64,000 nucleotides of DNA from Clostridia bacterium (lineage in GTDB: Bacteria > Bacillota > Clostridia > Christensenellales > Pumilibacteraceae): the NCBI GenBank assembly GCA_022793815.1, contig JAAWDP010000011.1, forward strand, positions 1 through 64,000, given 5' to 3'. The translations under genes were made by a program, and so were the position numbers. The notes beneath the pieces were generated by a model. That model made no database searches. It was not told where the DNA came from and was given only the letters and a program-made list of their open reading frames with translations. This document shows, piece by piece, positions 6,882-15,900 of the stretch; the first letter of the stretch is position 1, and every line of letters starts with the position of its first letter.

Positions 6882-9074
6882 ATGACGGCGCAACACATCG
6901 TTACGGCAATATGCTTCGCCCTGCTCACGGCGGAAGTGCTTTATGTGACAATAAGTTATTTCAGGCGCAACCGTTCGGGGCGCATAGCGTTCGTGCGCAG
7001 CTTCAAGCGCGGCAAGTGCGCCGTGGTATATCTTTCGGTAATACCTCTGTTCTTTATCGGCGTGCTCTTTTCGGGACGCGACGTGCTCGAATCCCTGTTG
7101 CTTTCGATAACCAAAAGCGTGGAACTCGTCGTGCTCAAATACGACGTCAACGTGGTCAAAGCGCTTATCGACGCCGACCTGTTTTACAAGATAACAATGT
7201 ATTACGCCTATACGCTCGTCGCGCTCAATGCCGTGCTGTTCGTGTTCTCGCTTGCGGCGCAGTCGTTGTGGCAGGCGCGCAGTCGCGGTGCGGCAAAGAG
7301 GGGTAAAATGGATAAACTGTTCATTTTCGGCTGTAACGATAACAATACGGACATCTGGAAAAGTGCGAAAGGCGTCCGCAAAACTTTGGTCGGAAAAAAT
7401 ATAAGCAAGGAAACCAAACTGTCGCTCTACGCCGGAAAAATACGCTATATGTCCGTATCGGATTACGGCGATACCGCGGCAATGATTTTTTCCAAAAGCG
7501 TGTTCGGCGGAGTCAATCACAGCGTCGTCGTAAATACCGAAAGCGAGGAAACCAACCTCGAAATCTGCCGCCGGTTCATAGAGCGCATAAAGTCGCTGAC
7601 GGACGAAGAAAAGCAGTCGGCATTCAGACATCTGCATATATTCGTGTTCGGCGACCCGCGTTACGAAGCGATATACGAGGATGTGACGGCAAGCGCAAAC
7701 GGCTGTATACATTATGTCAGCAAATACCGCATGATAGCGATGAACTTTGTGGACCGCTATCCGCTTACACGGTTCATGGACGCTCGGCATATCGATTACG
7801 CGACTTCGTTTATCCGCAAGGACGTGGAAATAAACGTCTGCATGATAGGTTTCGGCAAAACCAACCGCAGCATATTCATGACTTCCGTAGCAAATAACCA
7901 GTTTATCACGGCGGACCGCGGCGGCGCTCGGCTCAAAAAAGTCAACTATCATATTTTCGACAGGGAAAACGCCGAAAACGACAAGAACCTGAACCATTCC
8001 TATTACAGATATAAAACCGCGCTCGACGAGATAAAGACGAAGGACTATCTGCCTTTGCCGTCGCTGCCCGCAACCGAACTGTACTACAAACTCGACATCA
8101 ACGACCCGCGTTTCTACCGCGAAATCAAAACCGCAGTCACGCGCTCCGAGTCCGATGTGAACATAGCGGTAATAGCGTTCGGCACGGATTTGGAAAACAT
8201 AGACATGGCGCAGAAACTCACCGCGAAAAAACGCGAGTGGGGCATAGACAATCTTGTCATAATGGTGAAAGTGCGAAAACGCATCGGCGGCTGCGAAGAG
8301 CTTGAAAGCTCCGGCTGCCTGTTTATCGGCAACGAGCGCGAGGACGTGTACGATTACGGCGAGATAATAGGCGACGAAATCTACCGCATGGCAATGCTGC
8401 GCAACGAGATTTACGATTTGGAATATTCGCTTACGCACGGCGGGCAGGCAAGCGACGCGCTTATCGCGGAAAATAAAAAGTGCGCTGTCCGCAACTGGTT
8501 CTGCGCCAAGACCCAATCGGAGCGCGAATCCTCGCTGTACTGCTGTCTGTCGCTTCGCTCCAAACTCAATCTTATGGGGCTCGATTACGTAAAGACCGAC
8601 GCGGCAGGCGAGGCGTTAAGCGAAAAAGAATACCTCGAAATCTATGCGGCGGACGATATGCCCGATACGCAAACTTATTCCTTCGCGGCGGCGGGCAAAA
8701 AGATAGTGTATTATACTTTGGATTTTAAAGATTCGCGCCGCAAAAACCTTGCCGTGCAAGAACATCTGCGCTGGAATTCGTTTATGATAAGCAAAGGCAT
8801 GATTCCGGCAAGCAAACGGCAGATACTCGAAGAAACCGCATTAAAGGGCGGCAAAACCCGTTTTACCAACGGCAGAAACTATCCCTGCCGCCGTCACGGC
8901 AACCTTACGACTTTCGACGGACTCGTCGCTTTCCGCAAAATGATTGCCGAGCGCGACAATGTTTCCGAAGAACAGACCGATGTAATCAAGTACGACTATC
9001 AGCTGCTCGACGATGCGTATTGGCTGCTTGCTTCCGTCGGCTGCAAAATAGTCCGCCGCGACGAAGGCATATAA
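6882..9074 (+). CDS. Membrane protein with Rossmann-like segments and RyR-like C-terminus
   Basis: 730 residues of unassigned function. Three hydrophobic helices are visible (about 5-27, 44-65 and 105-128). A first nucleotide-binding-like strand-loop follows (Leu-Phe-Ile-Phe-Gly-Cys-Asn near 146) and a second near 328 (Val-Cys-Met-Ile-Gly-Phe-Gly-Lys-Thr). The C-terminal 110 residues carry Gln-Glu-His-Leu-Arg-Trp-Asn, then Arg-Arg-His-Gly-Asn-Leu-Thr-Thr-Phe-Asp-Gly-Leu and a late Asp-Tyr pair, a spacing like the RyR domain of bacterial TrkA-N/RyR proteins. By analogy it may be a membrane-bound nucleotide or ligand sensor. ATG follows AAAGGAGG. The domain calls are inference from motif spacing. 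Confidence 0.7.
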   Translation: MTAQHIVTAICFALLTAEVLYVTISYFRRNRSGRIAFVRSFKRGKCAVVYLSVIPLFFIGVLFSGRDVLESLLLSITKSVELVVLKYDVNVVKALIDADLFYKITMYYAYTLVALNAVLFVFSLAAQSLWQARSRGAAKRGKMDKLFIFGCNDNNTDIWKSAKGVRKTLVGKNISKETKLSLYAGKIRYMSVSDYGDTAAMIFSKSVFGGVNHSVVVNTESEETNLEICRRFIERIKSLTDEEKQSAFRHLHIFVFGDPRYEAIYEDVTASANGCIHYVSKYRMIAMNFVDRYPLTRFMDARHIDYATSFIRKDVEINVCMIGFGKTNRSIFMTSVANNQFITADRGGARLKKVNYHIFDRENAENDKNLNHSYYRYKTALDEIKTKDYLPLPSLPATELYYKLDINDPRFYREIKTAVTRSESDVNIAVIAFGTDLENIDMAQKLTAKKREWGIDNLVIMVKVRKRIGGCEELESSGCLFIGNEREDVYDYGEIIGDEIYRMAMLRNEIYDLEYSLTHGGQASDALIAENKKCAVRNWFCAKTQSERESSLYCCLSLRSKLNLMGLDYVKTDAAGEALSEKEYLEIYAADDMPDTQTYSFAAAGKKIVYYTLDFKDSRRKNLAVQEHLRWNSFMISKGMIPASKRQILEETALKGGKTRFTNGRNYPCRRHGNLTTFDGLVAFRKMIAERDNVSEEQTDVIKYDYQLLDDAYWLLASVGCKIVRRDEGI

Positions 9075-9185
9075 GCGTCGCATTTCGGTGTCAAACGTCG
9101 CGTTTTCCCGGGTCATGTACATAGAAGTACACTCCCTCTCGAAAACGCTCGTTTGCCTTGCACTGCTCGCTTATCCGCCCTCGGG
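9065..9185 (+). repeat. Compound stem-loop repeat, copy 3
   Basis: Starts with GGCATATAAGCGTCGCATTTC, which also opens the 31740 copy and overlaps the stop of the preceding gene. The outer stem GCGTTTTC/GAAAACGC (9100-9107 and 9141-9148) encloses GTCATGTAC-loop-GTACACTC. The tail TTGCCTTGC, CTGCTCG follows. Confidence 0.75.
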
Positions 9186-9189
9186 TGCC

Positions 9190-9339
9190 GTACAACTATT
9201 AAATGTATACAGGCCAAGTGTTTTGCACCTGTTGGATACCATAATTTTCGATAGGAGGCGATATTATGATAAGACTTAATCAAATTCACCCCCGCTCTGT
9301 CCTTTCTAATCAGTGTCACCCCGACATTTTACTTCTTTT
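9190..9339 (+). other. Orphan leader with strong ribosome binding site and no convincing gene
   Basis: AGGAGG (9253-9258) sits seven bases before ATG at 9266, preceded by a partly self-complementary stretch (GTAT...ATAC, CCAA...TTGG at about 9208-9242). The frame from that ATG runs 70 codons but soon enters the dispersed repeat and the downstream terminator, so only the first 20 or so codons could be original. It looks like the 5' end of a lost gene or a leader peptide. Confidence 0.35.
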
Positions 9340-9375
9340 GTCATTCCGAACAAAGTCGAGGAATCTCAACCTTAT
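9340..9375 (+). repeat. Short dispersed repeat (GTCATTCCGAAC...GAATCTCAACCTT)
   Basis: Copy of the GTCATTCCGAG...GAGGAATCTCAACCTTATAAAAA family, joined directly to the terminator hairpin. Confidence 0.65.
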
Positions 9376-9412
9376 AAAAAATCGTCCTGCGTGTTTCGCA
9401 AGACGATTTTTT
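9376..9412. terminator. Bidirectional terminator
   Basis: A long stem (AAAAATCGTC...GACGATTTTT, with TGCG/CGCA inside) has A-tract and T-tract flanks, so it works on both strands. It ends the minus-strand methyltransferase-cysS-cysE unit and overlaps the stop of the methyltransferase. Confidence 0.85.
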
Positions 9413-10136
9413 ATTTGCTTTGCTGTTTTCTTCGCGTCGCCTCGTACATTCCTATTGCCGCCGCAACAGACAGATTGAAACTGTCTATTTTGTCCGTGGA
9501 GGGAATCCGAACGCACTGCCCGTAACTCGCAAACTCTTTCGGCAGTCCGTGCGCCTCGTTGCCCAGCACCAAAGAATAGGGCGGAGTAAACCGTATTTCG
9601 CCGATGGGAGTGCTTGCGTCCAGCATAAACGGGTAAAGCCCGTGAAGCGGATATGCGTCGCGGTATTGCCCGAAAGAAGAAAACACATGCACGTTCAGCG
9701 AGAATATCGCGCCCATGGACGAACGCACGACGTCGGGCGCAAACGGGTCTGCGCACGGAGCAATCAAAGCAACGTCCGAAAATCCGAACCCGAGCGCGGT
9801 TCTCATGACCGTACCCACGTTGCCGCCCGTCATGGGGTTGACCAGCACAATATGCGAATTTTCGCTCGACAGTGTGCCGTCCGATTTTTCGAACTCGCCG
9901 ATTACAAAGCAGTTTTCCTTCTGCGAAACCACATTGAAAATTTTTGTTTCGTACTTGACCTGTACGCCGCGGCTGTTGCAAAGCGCGACAAGCCTGTCCA
10001 GCGCGTCGCCTTTCGTCGCGTCTGGGTGAACGTAAACGCACCGCGCGCTTTCGGGGCGGCGCGTCATAAGCTCGAACACAACCGCCGTTCCGAGCGCATA
10101 CGAAAAATCGAATTCCTTTTTATACCGCTTACTCAT
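9411..10136 (-). CDS. SpoU/TrmH-family RNA 2'-O-methyltransferase
   Basis: 241 residues of the SPOUT class, which form a trefoil knot binding S-adenosylmethionine to methylate ribose in rRNA or tRNA. Motif 1 is Asn-Pro-Met-Thr-Gly-Gly-Asn-Val-Gly-Thr with an Arg-Thr helix. Motif 2 is Leu-Val-Leu-Gly-Asn-Glu-Ala-His-Gly-Leu, and motif 3 Ile-Pro-Ser-Thr-Asp-Lys-Ile-Asp-Ser-Phe-Asn-Leu-Ser. The N-terminal part is a short substrate-binding domain. It begins 7 bases after the cysS stop. In many Firmicutes a cysE-cysS-mrnC-rlmB order exists, so an RlmB-like role is plausible, but the target RNA cannot be named from sequence. Confidence 0.85.
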   Translation of the reverse strand: MSKRYKKEFDFSYALGTAVVFELMTRRPESARCVYVHPDATKGDALDRLVALCNSRGVQVKYETKIFNVVSQKENCFVIGEFEKSDGTLSSENSHIVLVNPMTGGNVGTVMRTALGFGFSDVALIAPCADPFAPDVVRSSMGAIFSLNVHVFSSFGQYRDAYPLHGLYPFMLDASTPIGEIRFTPPYSLVLGNEAHGLPKEFASYGQCVRIPSTDKIDSFNLSVAAAIGMYEATRRKQQSK

Positions 10137-10143
10137 CTGCGCG

Positions 10144-11541
10144 TTACTTTTTTTCGCACCGACAGCCGTCTTTCGTGTCGATAACCTTATAGCCCAAAGC
10201 GTCTATTTTTGCGCGCAGTTCATCCGATTTCGCGAAATCCTTTGCGGCGCGCGCAGCGCTGCGTTCTTCTACAAGTCTTTTCACCTGCTCCGGCAGTTCC
10301 TGTTCCTGCTGCGGCTGCTCCTCTTTAAGCGGACGGGCTTTGGAAAGCGACAGCCCCAGCACCGCGTCGAAACGCATCGCAGCGTCGTATATATTGCGGC
10401 TCGGACTCTCTTTCAGCATTTTCCACAGCACGCCGAGCGCAAGCGGAATATTTATGTCGTCGTCTATGGCGTCGGCAAATTCGGCTTTGTACTTTTCGGC
10501 GGCTTTGTCGTCGGTCTTGGGCGCGGCTTTGTGTCTGTATACCGCGTCGAGCAGTCTGTCGTAAGAGACCTGCGCCGCGTCCATGCCTTCGAAAGTGAAA
10601 TTGAGCTTTTTGCGGTAATGCGCATTCAGGCAGAAATAGCGGAACGCAAGAGGGGAATAGCCTCTTTCTTCGAGATTATCCACCGTGTAAGTATTGCCCA
10701 GCGACTTGCTCATCTTGCCGCCGTCCACGCACATGAATTCGCCGTGCATCCACACGTTGACCGTTTTCTGTCCCTCGCGAGCCTCGCTCTGCGCTATTTC
10801 GTTTTCGTGGTGAACGGGAATGTGGTCGACGCCGCCCGTGTGAATGTCGAATATTTTTCCGAGATATTTGCGGCTCATTGCCGAACACTCTATATGCCAG
10901 CCGGGATAACCGAGCCCCCAGGGCGATTGCCACTTCATTATGTGATTCGGTTCGGCTTTCTTCCAAAGCGCGAAATCCGCGGGGTGACGCTTCTGCTCGT
11001 TCACGCTGACGCGCGCGCCCGCAATCTGGTCGTCCAGTTTCAGTCTCGACAGTTTTCCGTACTGCGGAAATTTGGAAATATCGAAGTATACGGCGTCGTC
11101 GGTTTCATAGCCGTAACCTTTCTCGCATAAGTCCTCGACGTATTGTATCATATCGTCTATATGGTCGGTGGCTTTGGCTACGGTCTCGGGCAGGGAAATG
11201 TTGAGTTTCGCCAAATCTTTTACGAATGCGTCGGTGTAAAAAGCCGCTATTTCCTCGGGCGTTTTGTTCAGGCGGCGGCTTGCGGTTTCCATCTTGTCCT
11301 CGCCCTCGTCGCCGTCGGAAAGCAAATGCCCGACGTCAGTTATATTCATTACTCCGTTCAGTTTGTAACCGTCGTATTTCAATACGCGCCGCAGCAAATC
11401 CATAAATACGTATGTGCGCAGATTGCCTATGTGAGCGTAATTGTATACGGTCGGACCGCACGAATACATCGTCACCGTTTTGCCGTCAATCGGAGTGAAA
11501 ACTTCCTTTTTTCTCGAAAGAGTATTGTATAATTTCAGCAT
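10144..11541 (-). CDS. cysS: Cysteinyl-tRNA synthetase
   Basis: Class I synthetase of 465 residues. Cys28 in Ser-Cys-Gly-Pro-Thr is the first zinc ligand. The HIGH signature is His-Ile-Gly-Asn at 37-40, and the second is Lys-Met-Ser-Lys-Ser near residue 272. The C-terminal DALR and anticodon helices are present, with a Gln/Glu-rich linker. It lies 4 bases after cysE, so serine acetylation for cysteine synthesis and cysteine charging are cotranscribed, a common Firmicute arrangement. No T-box was seen upstream of cysE, although only about 70 bases separate it from the MarR-like gene. Confidence 0.95.
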   Translation of the reverse strand: MLKLYNTLSRKKEVFTPIDGKTVTMYSCGPTVYNYAHIGNLRTYVFMDLLRRVLKYDGYKLNGVMNITDVGHLLSDGDEGEDKMETASRRLNKTPEEIAAFYTDAFVKDLAKLNISLPETVAKATDHIDDMIQYVEDLCEKGYGYETDDAVYFDISKFPQYGKLSRLKLDDQIAGARVSVNEQKRHPADFALWKKAEPNHIMKWQSPWGLGYPGWHIECSAMSRKYLGKIFDIHTGGVDHIPVHHENEIAQSEAREGQKTVNVWMHGEFMCVDGGKMSKSLGNTYTVDNLEERGYSPLAFRYFCLNAHYRKKLNFTFEGMDAAQVSYDRLLDAVYRHKAAPKTDDKAAEKYKAEFADAIDDDINIPLALGVLWKMLKESPSRNIYDAAMRFDAVLGLSLSKARPLKEEQPQQEQELPEQVKRLVEERSAARAAKDFAKSDELRAKIDALGYKVIDTKDGCRCEKK

Positions 11542-11545
11542 TGCT

Positions 11546-12199
11546 TTACCTCTCTTTTTTACCGCGTAAATCTTCCAATTCTTCGCTTAACTGTTCGATG
11601 CGCTTGTTTAAACGGCACAGTTCGTCCCATGCGGGGTCGGGGAGCGACTGACAGCAATCGTCCACGCGCTCGCCGTCCAATTTTACTATGCGCCCGGGAA
11701 CGCCCACGACGGTGGCGTTCGGCGGCACTTCTTTCAGAACAATCGAGCCCGCGCCTATTTTCGCGCCGCGCCCGACCGTGAACGGTCCCAGCACCTTTGC
11801 ACCCGCGCTTATCATTACATTGTCCTCTATCGTGGGGTGACGCTTGCCCTTGTCTTTGCCCGTACCGCCCAACGTGACTCCCTGATAAATGAGCACGTTA
11901 TTTCCGACGACGGCGGTTTCGCCTATGACTACGCCCGCGCCGTGGTCTATGAATACGCCGCTTCCTATCTGTGCGGCAGGGTGGATTTCTATGCCCGTAA
12001 GAAACTTGGCTATCTGACTTATTATGCGCGCCAAAAGTTTGTATCTGTGGCGGAACAGAAGATGTGCGAATCTGTGAAACATCAGCGCGTGAAAACCGCT
12101 GTACGTCAAAATAATTTCCGCTCTGCTGCGCGCCGCGGGGTCGTGCTTTGCAATCGACCTGATTATTTTTTCCGTTTCGCTTATTTTCTTATCTGCCAT
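11546..12199 (-). CDS. cysE: Serine O-acetyltransferase
   Basis: Acetylates serine with acetyl-CoA, the committed step to cysteine. At 217 residues it is the short Firmicute form. A helical N-terminal domain (residues 1-70) precedes a left-handed beta helix of hexapeptide repeats with the typical Ile-Asp-His-Gly, Val-Val-Ile-Gly-Glu-Thr and Gly-Lys-Arg-His-Pro stretches. The C-terminal 35 residues are a charged helical tail. First gene of the cysE-cysS-methyltransferase unit. Confidence 0.93.
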   Translation of the reverse strand: MADKKISETEKIIRSIAKHDPAARSRAEIILTYSGFHALMFHRFAHLLFRHRYKLLARIISQIAKFLTGIEIHPAAQIGSGVFIDHGAGVVIGETAVVGNNVLIYQGVTLGGTGKDKGKRHPTIEDNVMISAGAKVLGPFTVGRGAKIGAGSIVLKEVPPNATVVGVPGRIVKLDGERVDDCCQSLPDPAWDELCRLNKRIEQLSEELEDLRGKKER

Positions 12200-12271
12200 C
12201 TATACCTCTTTCACCGCAATGCCGTTCGGCTTTTATTACGAATACTATATTAATATGCTTTTTCGAGTCGT

Positions 12272-12685
12272 TTATATGAAAGAAAGCAGTCTTACGGCGG
12301 CGTCCAAAACCTCATAAGCTTCGGCGTATTCCTTTTCGCCGCTTACGAAAGCCGCAAAACTTTCCTCAATCGCGTTAAGCCGCGCGTCCAGATATTCTAT
12401 GCCGGTCTGCGTGATGTGATAGGCGGTGTCGCGCTTGAAATCCAGTTTGTGCCTTTCTATAAGTTCCGCCTGCTCCATGCGCGAAGCAAGCGCGGCGAGA
12501 TTGCTTTTTTTCAGTGCGAGTATGTCCGTCAAATCGTTCGGAGTTCTCGGCATGTCGCGTATAAGAAAAAGTATCTTTGTTTCCAGCGACAGAGTGTTTT
12601 TGCGCTTTCCGCCCTCGTTGCCCATACAGGCTTTGCGCGTGGCTATCCTCAGCCTTACGGCGGCGTTTGCCAAAGTTTCTTTCAT
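12272..12685 (-). CDS. MarR-like winged-helix transcriptional regulator
   Basis: About 137 residues. A helix-turn-helix (Thr-Pro-Asn-Asp-Leu-Thr-Asp-Ile-Leu-Ala, then Lys-Ser-Asn-Leu-Ala-Ala-Leu) is followed by a wing (Leu-Asp-Phe-Lys-Arg-Asp-Thr-Ala-Tyr) and a C-terminal dimer helix, the MarR layout. A GTG start three codons upstream is possible, but it leaves almost no spacing after the GGAGAAGG ribosome binding site, so I chose the ATG. Divergent from the giant surface-protein gene, about 300 bases away. The ligand is unknown. Confidence 0.75.
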   Translation of the reverse strand: MKETLANAAVRLRIATRKACMGNEGGKRKNTLSLETKILFLIRDMPRTPNDLTDILALKKSNLAALASRMEQAELIERHKLDFKRDTAYHITQTGIEYLDARLNAIEESFAAFVSGEKEYAEAYEVLDAAVRLLSFI

Positions 12686-12875
12686 GGTTTCCACATCCTT
12701 CTCCGACCGTGCCCTCGGCTTGCCGCCTACGCTTATTGCGCGGCAAAGACGAAGTCGGGTCGAATAAAATCATTCTATCATAACGGCGCATTTCTGTCAA
12801 CCTTTTGCGAAAGACAATATGCTTTACGGGCGTTTAGTCCGCCGCGGAAAAGTTGACAATCTTTTTACCCGAGTG

Positions 12876-12902
12876 TTAGCACTTGAAGCATGCGAGTGCT
12901 AA
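12876..12902. promoter_or_regulatory. CIRCE element (HrcA operator)
   Basis: TTAGCACTT, 9 bases, GAGTGCTAA: one mismatch from the canonical TTAGCACTC-N9-GAGTGCTAA. It lies 18 bases upstream of the -35 of the surface-protein promoter, and 18 bases downstream of another TTGACA (12853). No chaperone gene is nearby. Confidence 0.8.
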
Positions 12903-12919
12903 AATTACGGAAAATTCGA

Positions 12920-12948
12920 TTGACTTTTTGCGTAAAGTGTAGTATTAT
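12920..12948 (+). promoter_or_regulatory. Promoter of the giant surface-protein gene
   Basis: TTGACT, 17 bases, TATTAT. The predicted start point is about 30 bases before the ATG at 12986. Confidence 0.7.
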
Positions 12949-12985
12949 ATATAATAAGAAAATCCTATTTCGGAGAGTAAAGGAC

Positions 12986-15900
12986 ATGGCAATCACGGAT
13001 AAGGTCATAGAACTGTCCCCGGTCAACAAAAAGAAAAATATAGTATTCTACATAATAATGGGAGTACTGCTTGCAACGACGGTGCTGTTTTTGGTGCTGT
13101 ATCTCGTCAAGCCCAATGTCGCTCCGGGTGCGATAAGCGGACTGCGTGTAACGAACAATCTGTTTGTGGACACGGACGATTCGCTGGTTGCCGTGCAGGG
13201 CGACACGTATACGCTGTGCGCAACCGTGGGGTATTCGGGCGAAGCCGACACCTATGTCGAGTTCGTGCTTCCTTCCGATAAACTCAAAGAAATCACGGGA
13301 ACCGACGCTTCCCGCGCAGGCGAAGCCGAAAACAATCCGATAGGCGACGAAATCACGGGCGACAGCGTAAAGCGCTACTGCACGTTCACTCCCGCCGACG
13401 GAGCAAGCGGCACCACCGCCACCGTCATAGTCAAGACGGGACTCAAAGTCACGGGCAAGAAAGGGCAGGAAGAAATAATCGCCGAAAAGCAGCAGCAGGT
13501 AAACGTCAAGATTGTCAGCAAGGGAACAAGCGAACTTAAAATGGAACGCGTTTCCCACGCCGTTCACGGCGACGCAAAAATAAGCGCGGGCAGCGCGCCG
13601 AACAGATACAAAATAAAAGTGCCGTATATTTCGGATATAACCAAACGTTCCTATTATACGGTATATCTTGCTCACGAACCTTTCACCGATAAATTCGGTC
13701 AGAAAACCGTCGTTTCCCACGTCAACAATCAAGACGGATTTTACAGCGACTCTTTGGAGCTGTCCGTCGGAGGCGAAAACCCCGACGCAGTATCGTCCAA
13801 AATCAACAACAACGCCGTTACCGATACGGTGACTTTTACGGTGGATAAAAAGGGCAAAGCGGAAATCACCGTCTATGCCAACCGCCACAACAGCGACCCC
13901 GAGGTCAGCGCGGTATTGGAAATAGAAGCGGTCGACCCTTCCCAAATGGGTTACGTCACCGAATACCGCCTTATGAGCGAGGACGGAAAGACCGAGCTCA
14001 AAAATCTCGAAATTTACGTCGGCGACAAGTTCGACCTTCGCCAAAACGTGCGCGTCGAACCGCAGTCCCTGCAAAACACGAACTGGGACGCTAACGGCAA
14101 CCTTAAAATCACGGTGAAAAACGCAGAAGGTTCTGCGGGCGCAATAGTCGAAGACTACACCATAGACACCAACAACCACCGCGCGCTCAATGCTTTGCGT
14201 CCGGGCAAAGCCACCGTCACGCTCAGCGACGGCAACGGACTCAGCAATCCGCTCACCTTTGCCGTCACCGTAAAATACCGTCCTCTCAGCATGGGCTATT
14301 ACGGCAGCGGCAGCATGTTCACGGAGCTCAAAGACGTTTACAACGGCAACGAGGGCGTAACCGCTTACAAGGGCGCGGGCGGCGAACTTACGATAAATTA
14401 TCTGTTCGATGTCGGAACCAACCTTTCCGCAAACCAGCCTCTGCCGTCCGAACAGGTTACTGCGGACATCCGTATCGACAATCCCGATTCGGGAATAGTG
14501 TTCAACGGAATCAAGGGCAATATCATTTCCGCAACGGCGGTCTACGTCGGCAAGTCGGGCGTGAACGTCGCCATGCAGTCCAAGATACTATACACCGTTT
14601 CGGACACGATAGGAGACGACCCCGTAACTCTGACGCTCACTACGGCAATAGCCAATACGCAGGGCAAGACGCTCAAAGTCGTATTCCATCCCAAGACGCA
14701 GGCAAAGGATATTGAATTCATAACTGCGGAAGAGTTCGAAACGCTCAAACAGCAGGACAGGGACGCGCTTGTCAGACAGTACGCCACTTTCGAAGCGCAC
14801 GGCACATCCGCTACGCTCACGCTCAACATGAGCGACGGCGCTACTTCGTTTAAGGTCGCCGACCTACTCAAATACAACGACGGAACAGGCAACAAAAATC
14901 CCGCGGACGGTCTTGCGCTCACCGAATGCGTCTATACCGACCCGTCCTCGGTGCTTACGCTCGATAACGCGTCGAACAAACTGCTCGCGTCGCTGCACCC
15001 GAAAAAATCCGCGTTTTATATAGAAGACAGAGCGACTTTCTCGTTTACGCTCAAAGGCGCGGATAATACGGAAAAGACCATCGAACTTATAGTTAAAGTA
15101 ATCGATACGCCGCTCGGACTGCAAATATCCGAACACAGGGCGTCGTTCTCCTACGGATTCTTCGGCAACGGACTCAACGACAAACTGCCCATTACCATAC
15201 CGACACTCACAAGAAACTATGCGTCGGGACTCAACCGCGGCGAAACGGGGCAGTACAGCGTCGCAATCTATCTGAACGACCCTACAAAATATCTTGTCGG
15301 TCAGACGGCAAGCGACGAAAGCAATTACGATTTCTATTTCACGGATACCGATTACGCCGCGCTCGGCGGAAATTACACCGCGGATAACATGCGCGTAAAT
15401 TCGCTGTTCTCCGTAACGGGCAACCGCAATATCCAGGCGAAAACGCTTTATCTGAGAAAGGATTTGTTCGAATATGCGATGACGGGACATCTCGGCGATT
15501 ACAACAATAAAGTAACTACCGTAGGTATCACGTTCTATCCCGAGGGCAAGGCGTATAACGACGCATTCGCGCAGACATTCATAGTCGAGTTGGTCAGAGA
15601 AATAGAAAAACTCGAAATTGACGACGGCTCGCTTACGGGAGATTCGGCAAGCGGTTACCGCGGCACCGTTGCGGGCGGCGGCAGAGTCACCGTAAACCTG
15701 AAAGCGTGCATTAAGACGGGCGCAAGCGATTTTTCCGCCCCGTTCGCTTATAACGATACTTCTTACGGCAACCTCGAACAAATCACCGTCGGCAAAAACG
15801 ACGACGTAACGCAGGAAAACGGACTTACGTTCAAAATGCCTGCGGACGAGAAGGACAGCACGCTTACTTTCCGCGTCAAAGGCACTTCGGTTTCCGTCAC

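Noticed and set aside
6858..8516. A 552-codon minus-strand frame opposite the RyR-like protein gene
   Set aside because: Antisense shadow; no start signal or recognisable domain.
9266..9478. A 70-codon gene starting at the ATG after AGGAGG
   Set aside because: Most of the frame is made from the dispersed repeat, a terminator and the antisense of the methyltransferase gene, so the frame as a whole cannot be authentic.
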